64,000 bases of DNA from Trematomus loennbergii (taxonomy: Eukaryota; Chordata; Actinopteri; Perciformes; Nototheniidae): contig JAAOOA010000002.1 of the NCBI GenBank assembly GCA_012861695.1, forward strand, positions 18,390,303 through 18,454,302, written 5' to 3'. A program made the translations under genes and the position numbers. How positions within the stretch are numbered: the stretch's first letter is position 1; every line of letters begins with the position of its first letter. Positions 1 to 64,000 of this stretch are shown here, piece after piece. The notes under the pieces are model-generated. The model did no database searches. It was not told where the DNA came from and saw nothing but the letters and a program-made list of their open reading frames with translations.

Positions 1-1362
1 TTTTGCTTATCCAAATGCTTTTACAGCTTCAGGATAAACATTTAAAAAAAAAATCAAAGCTGAAATGAAGCAAACATGTAAGATGAAAAGGTTGCTCTTC
101 TAAATCAAATGTAATGGGAGTGTGCCTACAGTGATGAGAAAAATAACACATTTTTTTTTTTTATGTTGAAAGTCTTGTTTATATAGGATTTTAGTGCTCA
201 ATATGAACATACATTCAGACCTATTTTATCACCAATTACAATAATCATGAGGCAAAGTTGCAAATTAATATACAGAGCATTTTAACCCCAAATGTATGTG
301 GGCAGGGTGCACATTTGACTGTGGTTCAGATGATAGAGAATGCTGGGAAACCCATCCACCACATCCTGCACAGCCAGTTTATGTCACATCTTTTCAGCCA
401 TGAAATATTGATCAGGCTATGAATAAGATCTGCCAGCCTTTTCAGTGACACATCTGCCAAAATATTTTTTCCTTGAGATCCTTGAGAACATTGTTAAAAA
501 AAAACACTGATCGTGACTATATTTTTGTACTGCTATGACGGTTTTATTTTGCTTTGGTGGACCTTGATCTTCCAGCACAAATGTGAACGAACGTTAATTC
601 AAACCTGACTGTGACAACTGTAAGCATGACAAATACTTCATAGTTGCTTAAGTAATTCAAAACCATAGTTCCTTGACTACACATTTATTATTAATTTTAC
701 AGCCTCCTTTGAGCATGAAGAGCTTGAGCTTTGCCGATGACATTAGGTGATATGATCTGTTGTGGCCTTTGGTGCCTAGGAGTCTGGCCTATGTTGTAGA
801 TACTGAAGAGCCTTTTCACATTGATTTCCCTATGGACACAATTAAACAAGGCATAGTAGAGAGTTCCTGTTCTTGAGAGGGGCACGGGTCACATTTCCAA
901 GACATGCCTTGGACCTTGGTTCAGTTTCTGTGATTTTGATTCTTGATTATTTTATAATAAGGGAAATATATCAATCTCTGTCTGATGGTGTTCATGCCCA
1001 GCATTCAAAATCTTACTAAGGTCTTCAACCCATGAGTGTGTGAACCCTGTCTTAATAATGCATCTTGGTATCTATCTGTCCATCAACATCTTGCAATGCA
1101 GCTCCATAACACGGATAAGTGCTTTTACAAAAAAAATATTTTCAATTTAAATCAGAATGCAATTTGTACACTGAAAAGAAAAATTAATATCCAGGTGTCA
1201 TTGTTTTTAGATCGGCTCCCTTCTGACTGCTCACATGTCCATCTTCTCTAAATACCGTATAACAGGCACTAATGTTGTTTCCTGACAATAAGTGTAACTA
1301 GTGACACTTTGGTTTTGTCAGTTTTGCCATTATTTGGCATTTTTAGAGTCATAGGCTAGAAA

Positions 1363-1382
1363 GGGGGGGGGGAGGGGGGGGG
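1363..1382. repeat. G-rich homopolymer tract
   Basis: Twenty bases, all G except one A at position 1373. It is notable mainly as a site where base calling is unreliable. Confidence 0.9.
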
Positions 1383-2186
1383 CACTAAGGACTTGGCAAT
1401 AACGTGGCATCTACTGTAACCAACCGGTATTAAAGGCACTCCAATAACCACACCTTGTAATTGAAAGCTAAAGATGAACCAATAGTGGACCAAACATAGA
1501 GCCCTGTGGAGTTCCTGTTTTAGTATTTAAGAGAGAAGGACCTTTCTGAGTACTGTGCACTTATGTATGTCCTTCTTTCAATGGATTACCCTGCAGCAGC
1601 TCAGTTGATGTGTGTTCCTCTAAGTTATGTACTCAAAGGATAAGACTCCAGCCTGTTCTCATTTATCACTAATGGGGGGGGGAATGGGATGGATAGGAAA
1701 AGGAGGAAGCGACAATTGTCCGTGACCAATGTGAGCAGGAAACAAGCAGTGCTCTGTGCAGCTGGCTCTGGGACAGTTACAGTTTCACTGCCCCCCACCA
1801 CCATGAACTGGATCCTATTATCTCCAGCAGAAGGCCAGCAGAGCTTGATGGGTGTCTTTCTTAACAATGCACTGATGAAGACACTCTTGTGCTCTAGTTG
1901 ATTAAAATGAAAGATCAATCAAAACAAAAAAACTCAAGGTACTCCTTGCTGAGTAGGTGTAGGCGAGTTATGCCAGTACTTTAAATTATTGAATGCAGGG
2001 GCTGGTTATCAACGGGCCTTTTGTACCAACTCATCCAACTCTTGGCCTTGTGAAGAGGCATTTTGTATAATCACATTGCGCTTTGAAAGAGCTGGTTGCC
2101 TGCCAAGGAAAACATGGCAGTCAATGCTATGAACAAATAACTGTAGCTGCTGGGTGATGAACAACATGCAGGTGATTGCAGCAGAG

Positions 2187-2406
<220 letters not shown>

Positions 2407-3400
2407 CCACATTAGGCTTTAAAGCATTGAACTAGGAGGGGATTGAGTTGGACTCATGGGAGATGTAGTGCCGCCTCAGGCAGAGAGTGTATAGTCCTGA
2501 CCTGGAATTAACTGAGGAAGCAGAATGAGGCAATAGAGTTCTTTAACATCCTTATTTAAATGTATTGCTTCCTTAATCCTGGATTAAATCACAGAGCAGC
2601 AGTATGGACGGATAAGGAGATGTTCAGGGGATTATTTTAAAACCAATGGCTAGATCATTTCTTTCTTTTGTCAGATGGAATAAAAAGCACTCTCTCCGTG
2701 GAGAGCAGAACAAAAAACTAAATATTCATGCATATTTCTTAGCAGTCTATGTTTGGTAGAAATTACATTCTTTCACATTTAGAGAATTTCGTCATAGCTA
2801 CGTATGACTTCAGAATGAGATATTTTAAGGGAAATGTGTAGGCTTTCCCTACATACAAAATGTATAATAGACAGTCTTTAACTATTTATTTGGAGCTGCA
2901 GAGAGATTATCCATCATTAAAGATGAATGTATTTCAAAGAATAGGATCACTCTCTAACTTGCTGTGAATAAAGAGGAAAAGGAGAGGGCCAGTATTTCTA
3001 GCTTTTTTTACTAGTTCATGTTGTTGCCAATTTTAGGATAAAGTCCTTGACCAAGAATACCCTCATCATTTGAGCTAATAATAATAATTCTACATTTGAC
3101 TGCTGTGTTGCTTTATGAGTCTATATTCAAGAATAGTGTTACCCTGTTTTTGAAACCAAACCAAATACAAAGGGATGTTTCCAACATAAACACCAATCTG
3201 TGTTTCCCACAGACCACAAGACCTTCGGCTTGAACTGGTACCCAATGTTAACCTAACAAATCCCTATCCCACTGCTCGGTCTGACAATATGTAAGTTATA
3301 ATCATCCATAATTAACAAAATATGCTATTTTTTTACTACATGGTATGGCTCTGCTTAACTTAAATCCCTGTTGGTATCTGTTCTCACTTATTTTATTTAA

Positions 3401-4372
3401 AGTGGACCTATCATGCTATATTTAAATGATATATTGTAGGGCCATACCTATATAAGGTATATTTATACGTTTCTGTTTTCAAAATACCAAACAGATCATG
3501 CATTTTAGCCATGCCTCATTTCGCTCTATGTGCTGTTTGCTGTGTCTACGGGTCTGATTCTGCTGACCACGCCCCCCTGCAGGAGAGGGGAGACGTGCTC
3601 TGATCAGCTGCTGGGCTGTCAGAAGAGGGGGAGAAAAAGAGATCTCCGTCCTCCGTGTTTTATTATATAGAGTCGTTATTCATTGTTTTAAAGCTCAATA
3701 AATAACAAAGAAGACCTTTGACCGGCACTTTTCTAATTTTGTCCGGAAGATTTAAACTTTAACGGACATCTTGACCGGCGAAAGAAAACCTAACTGAAAC
3801 TCTGCCGCACGGTCCCCTCGTTCCTTGGAAGAGGCAGAGAGGTGGGTGTTTGTCATCTGCTGGTGGACTAACCGGAGAGAATTACAGTGCTTGCCTCGAC
3901 GGGGAGGGATTGCATTGAATTAAAGCAGCGGGAGCAAACGCTTGCCTCGGGGAGGGAGAAAAAAAGCCACAGCGGAGAATAAACAGAAGGGTAACCATGG
4001 TAACTATGGGCGGGAAGTCTTCTTCGCTGCTTTTGTGGCAGACTACAGCGCCACTTACAGGCCTGGCATATGTACTACAGCGTCTCCAGCACTTTCAAGC
4101 GGCAATGGCCGGCCGTGGCCCAACCCCACATTCCCCTGATAGGTGGAGAGTTGGCCCAATAGCCGTAGCGCCACTTCTGTGACGACATAGAAGTGTTCAA
4201 ATCTGGATCAGTCTGTATCAGATCCGTTGCAGCCCCTTTTTTAGAGATTTGGGTATGGAGGAAAATAGAGAGGGTTGTGTTTTCTGACACTTGGTGAGTT
4301 CCCTGGAACACCGGGGACACATATTCATGTATAAAAGACGTACAAAAGTGCATTTTGTATGATAGGTCCCCT
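3401..4372. mobile_element. TTAA-flanked inverted-repeat element, long copy
   Basis: A 972 bp element bordered on both sides by TTAA (3397-3400 and 4373-4376). The ends are near-perfect inverted repeats: AGTGGACCTATCATGC at the left, and AGGGGACCTATCATAC as the reverse complement of the right. No transposase frame is present, so it is non-autonomous. TTAA target duplication fits the piggyBac or Kolobok type; I cannot decide between them. Its right-hand 190 bp and left-hand 130 bp reappear, inverted, at 63244-63690. Confidence 0.82.
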
Positions 4373-5434
4373 TTAAGGCAGTAAAAACATTTGTTTATTT
4401 GCTTCTTGACAGAAGTTAAGGGTAAAATGTTTCACAGGAAATGCTTTTATTTTGAAGTGCAAGTATGTGTCCTGCTCTTACTCTTCCTGTTATGATATGG
4501 AAATGAATATGAGTATGTTGAGTGCATTTTCCAGTTTCAAACACGTTCAGTTTGGACAAGATTCGCTTGGTTCTTCATTTGAAGCTTCTATTACACAACA
4601 GTATCAAAACAAGAGAGCACATTGTTGCAAGTGTACATCATAGTTTTGTGAGGTGCCATCATGGTTTTGTGGAGTGTTGTGAGTGAATGAAACAATTAAT
4701 CCCAAATGACCATGGCTTTGCTATTTACAAATCGCACGCTTGTGCATGAAGTCCCATGAATGAGGTGGCACTAAAAAAATAGCAAGTACTATCCACAACT
4801 TTTGCAAATTAAGAAATGTGCTCGTTCATGCAGTGGAAGGGTGGTATTAGACAGCAGATGCCTTTCTGCACATCTTACTTCGTTTATTGGAGTTTAGTTA
4901 ATTGTGTCAGAGTAAGTTAAATTGTATTGCTTTGGCCATGCACTGCGACTGAACCATTGGCTTCCCATCAGCATGAGTCATATTGCCTTAGGGCATTAGC
5001 ACAGCTGTTGAATCTGCCATAAGCCAAAATGGTCCAGCAGTTCAACAGCATTATTTGCTTAACGCTCGATAGACAATAAATTACAAATAGAGAGCATGTG
5101 GAATAATGTTTACATATGATCACAATCTGGACTCTTTTGAGCCACACTCGTCTCAATAAGTGACTGGATTAATGCAAATTTAATGATGGCTTGACATTAC
5201 GATTGATGCATTTCAGATGGTTTTGGAGTAAGACGTCATTTTTAAAGCCTAACCAAAAGCGGCCCCACTGGAGTGCACTGAAGCAGTGAATGATAGCATA
5301 TGTCCTTAGGCTGATGAAGGCCAACTAGCTGAAATAATACCCCCGCAATCTAGGATATTGCAGAAGAGAGTAAGAAGTCAGCAATCCTAAAGATCGATCG
5401 ACTCTTAATTGTTAAGGTGGAAGCTGTGACTCAC

Positions 5435-61199
<55,765 letters not shown>

Positions 61200-61229
61200 G
61201 ATGCCCGGCTGAAGCGTGGACGGGACTGG

Positions 61230-61700
61230 TCAACTGGTTCACTGCAGAGCAACCATCATACAATCCAACAACAGCTGATGTGCAAGAGCAACCCCCCCAA
61301 AATAAAACCCACTTCCTGAAATATGATCAAGTAAATGAGCGGTGTTTTAGGAAATCCCGAGGACAGCTGATTCAACTCCCATTCACAAACGTCCAAGTCA
61401 AAAAGCAGCCGCGAAAAAGTATGAAATGTAAGGGGAATTGAAGAGCGACCGGGGATAAATGTTAACAAATACACAAGCCGCTGCTGTATCAGACGCCCAC
61501 TGAAATGACATAAATTGCAAGGCAATTACTGGCGAGAAGTGTTGTCTTATGAGTAGGGACCATGTGCTTCATGAATCGCTCCGCCAGGTCCTAGAGCCAG
61601 CTTCCGCGCCTATTATTAATCATCGAGCAAGAGCAGTGTGAAGCTAACCGGATAAACAAACAGCAACATCCGGTCCAACCTTTCACAATAAAGACGCCAC
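61230..61700 (-). promoter_or_regulatory. adam12: Probable 5' UTR and proximal promoter region of adam12
   Basis: This is the sequence immediately upstream of the exon 1 start codon. It holds an in-frame stop (61230-61232) and is somewhat richer in CpG dinucleotides (about 61360-61680) than the surrounding introns. I see no clear TATA box at a defensible distance and cannot place the transcription start. An open frame at 61256-61525 on the same strand has no recognisable similarity and is most likely untranslated. Confidence 0.4.
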
Positions 61701-64000
61701 ATTACACATCTTTTAAACTATGTTTGTACGATACAAATTAGAAAAACCTAAGATAAATGTACTTAAATTAAAGTGTTTAAAGTTTAATTTTGTAGTATGA
61801 AAGAGTATGACTTTACAGTTAGAGTTTGACAAAATAAAAATGATGAAGTTATACTTTTGCCCGTTTGACTACGTGGTTCTCATTTCTGTAGTTTTTATTT
61901 TCCTTCACTTAAATATTTAGAGTAAAATATATTCTTTATATATATTTTTTTTCATAAAACTGAGGATTTAATGCTTTTTTTTTATTCATATTATTGCAAA
62001 TTGAAAGATTGAACACATTATGTTTGGTCAGGGAAAAAGAACCTTGCATTGTCACAACTTGTAAGTGGATATCCCAAATAAGCAAATAAGTGGACCTTGA
62101 GTCAATATCATTTTAGTCAAAAAATAGGAATTCCTTTAACCCATGTGCCACAATTATCTGAAGGTTGCAGAAGCGAGTGTGAAACCAGCATTTTATTTTG
62201 AAAGCAAACCACTTAATTTCCGGCCTGTCTCTTGGTATCCACTACTTAACTTGACCCAATGTGCTGATAGTCCCACACATGCTGAAGCAGCCCACACTGA
62301 GTGTACATTTGAATAATGTGGCCTACACAGCCCCCACTCACAAATGTTACTCACTGTCGTTGTGCATACATTTTGTTGTTGAGTCAGAGTAAGCTAAGCA
62401 TAATCTGTCTGTTGTATGACTTTGAATATATTTACATTTTAAGATATCTGACTCAAATATATTCATGAGACTCACAGCCAGATACTTGTTATCAAGGCAC
62501 TGAGATGCACTGAAGGATTCTACATATGGACACGGCCAATTCAGACACTATGGCCGTCCACCATAGACATTCACTTCAAGAGGGAATGCAGTCAGAAAAC
62601 AGGCAGGTGTCCACATGGGGATGAGTTCCTGAAAGCTTTTTCCCTCCCAACAGGGGAGAACTCTGGTATGCTCGATGTAAGGTAAAGTCACAGCAGTACA
62701 TCCAATTGTTGGCTTTCACCTTTTGAAATAGGAACTACGGGGTGCAGCCTCGTGTCATTACTCTCAGAAACCTCCATTTCTAAAAGTCTTCTTTCAGGAT
62801 TGAATATGAATCGAAATAAAACCAAATTGAGGAGTATTTCCCTGCATGCTGATTTGACTGGAACCCAACTCTCGGCTATAGGCTGATAATAAGAGCTGAT
62901 CTTTTGCTCTTTTTAAGAACCAGGATGCCTGAAGGAAGATAAGACGCAGGCAGTAAAATAGGGATTTCTGTTAGTGTGCAAAGAGAGATAATAGTGAATA
63001 ATAAATCCTAACTTCATGGGAATGATTCCATCTAATCTTTGTTATTATGTCAATGCACTTTGGGGAAAAACAGAACTTTTTATTCCTGGAAAAACATTTA
63101 TAGTCTTGTTTGGAATACAAATAAACAACATGTAAAAAGAAAACTCAAATATATAAAAGAAAACATATAACTCAATTCCAATATAGCATACCTTAAGTTG
63201 ATGTTTAAACAATGACATTGCATAGTGAAAGTGTCTTTGTTAAAGGGGACCTATCATGCAAAATGCACTTTTGTGCGTCTTTTATACATGAATATGTGTC
63301 CCCGGTGTTCCAGGGAACTCACCAAGTCTCAGAAAACACAACCCTCTCTATTTTCCTCCATACCCAAATCTCTAAAAAAGGGGCTGCAACGGATCTGATA
63401 GTGGCGCTACGGCTATTGAGCCAACTCCACCAATCAGGAGGAGACAGCCACGGCCATTGCCGTTCGAAAGCCCTGGAGACGCTGTAGTACATATGCCAGG
63501 CCTGTAGGTGGTGCTGTTCTCAAATAATCAGCCCTTGCAAAAACAGAGCAATTTTTTTTCAAATTGAGCGAAATGAGGCATGGCTAAAATGCATGATCTG
63601 TTTGGTATTTTGAAAAAAAAAAGTATAAATATGCCTTATATAGGTATGGTCCTACACTATATTATTCAAATATAGCATGATAGGTCCACTTTAAGTTAAA
63701 TAGCAAAACAACACACAGTAAATGGTTTCTCCAAGCAGCAGCCATGGTTCATAGACGTCTTCTTCTAGTCTAAAATTACTCATTTCGAAAGACAGGAACA
63801 ATTATGAACCATGAGTGCTGTTATAAATGATCCCCTCTCATCCAAAACACCCACATGGAATAGGATTCACTAAAAACTGTAGTGATCATCGTTCTCCTCC
63901 AATACATCAGTGCAAATGTAGATGGATGAAACAGCTGGACTATGAAGGATCTCTGACTTAAAGGCTAATGAGGAAAAAAACTATTAGGAATAATGAAGAG
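61700..64000. other. 5' flank of adam12, intergenic
   Basis: AT-rich flanking sequence. The only identifiable feature is a TTAA-flanked element at 63244-63690. No neighbouring gene is visible before the right edge. Confidence 0.75.
63244..63690. mobile_element. TTAA-flanked inverted-repeat element, internally deleted copy
   Basis: A 447 bp element with TTAA at 63240-63243 and 63691-63694 and ends AGGGGACCTATCATGC / GCATGATAGGTCCACT. Both terminal portions match the element at 3401-4372 in inverted orientation, but about 500 bp of that copy's interior is absent. It lies in the adam12 5' flank, roughly 2 kb upstream of exon 1. Confidence 0.83.

Noticed and set aside
61256..61525. Minus-strand 89-aa frame just upstream of adam12
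   Set aside because: No similarity recognised; its position suggests the 5' untranslated or promoter region. It is not in frame with the adam12 start, which has its own upstream stop.

Overview
This 64 kb window is vertebrate nuclear DNA and almost certainly comes from a teleost fish. It has long AT-rich introns, very long (CA/TG)n microsatellites, fish-type L2/CR1-like LINEs and many small non-autonomous DNA transposons. There is no bacterial gene organisation, no operon, no CRISPR array and no tRNA or rRNA gene that I can recognise.

The only host gene I can support is the 5' part of adam12 (ADAM metallopeptidase domain 12, meltrin alpha), on the minus strand. Eleven coding exons with consensus splice sites run from the start codon at 61199 down to 5435. 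They join in phase to 391 codons plus 2 nt. In order they encode the signal peptide, the prodomain with its cysteine switch (C187), a furin site (RHKR, 211-214) and the metalloprotease domain through the zinc motif [12 protein letters not shown] (357-368). The rest of the protein (end of the catalytic domain, disintegrin, Cys-rich, EGF, transmembrane and cytoplasmic parts) must lie beyond the left edge. Exon 10 is one base short for the family reading frame, in a run of six G. This is either an assembly error or a real lesion.

Layout, left to right: intron 11 (1-5434; a TG repeat and a TTAA-flanked element); exons 11-7 clustered at 5435-9610; intron 6 (CA repeat, hAT-like remnant); exon 6 at 13.9 kb; intron 5 (hAT element with a perfect 8-bp target duplication); exon 5 at 17.4 kb; intron 4 (TA-flanked element); exon 4 at 21.4 kb; the 25.8 kb intron 3 (two divergently oriented, broken LINEs at 31-37.6 kb, a TTAA-flanked element and two microsatellites); exon 3 at 47.4 kb; intron 2 (two inverted-repeat elements); exon 2 at 51.0 kb; the 10 kb intron 1 (a LINE 3' tail); exon 1 at 61.1 kb; and the 5' flank (a second TTAA-flanked element, an inverted and internally deleted relative of the one in intron 11).

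I did not find an undescribed biological system. The points most worth checking are the exon 10 frame break, a tandem splice donor beside it that could restore the frame, the clustering of single-base breaks at or near C/G-rich runs in both the host gene and the LINEs, and the families of TTAA- and TA-flanked non-autonomous elements.
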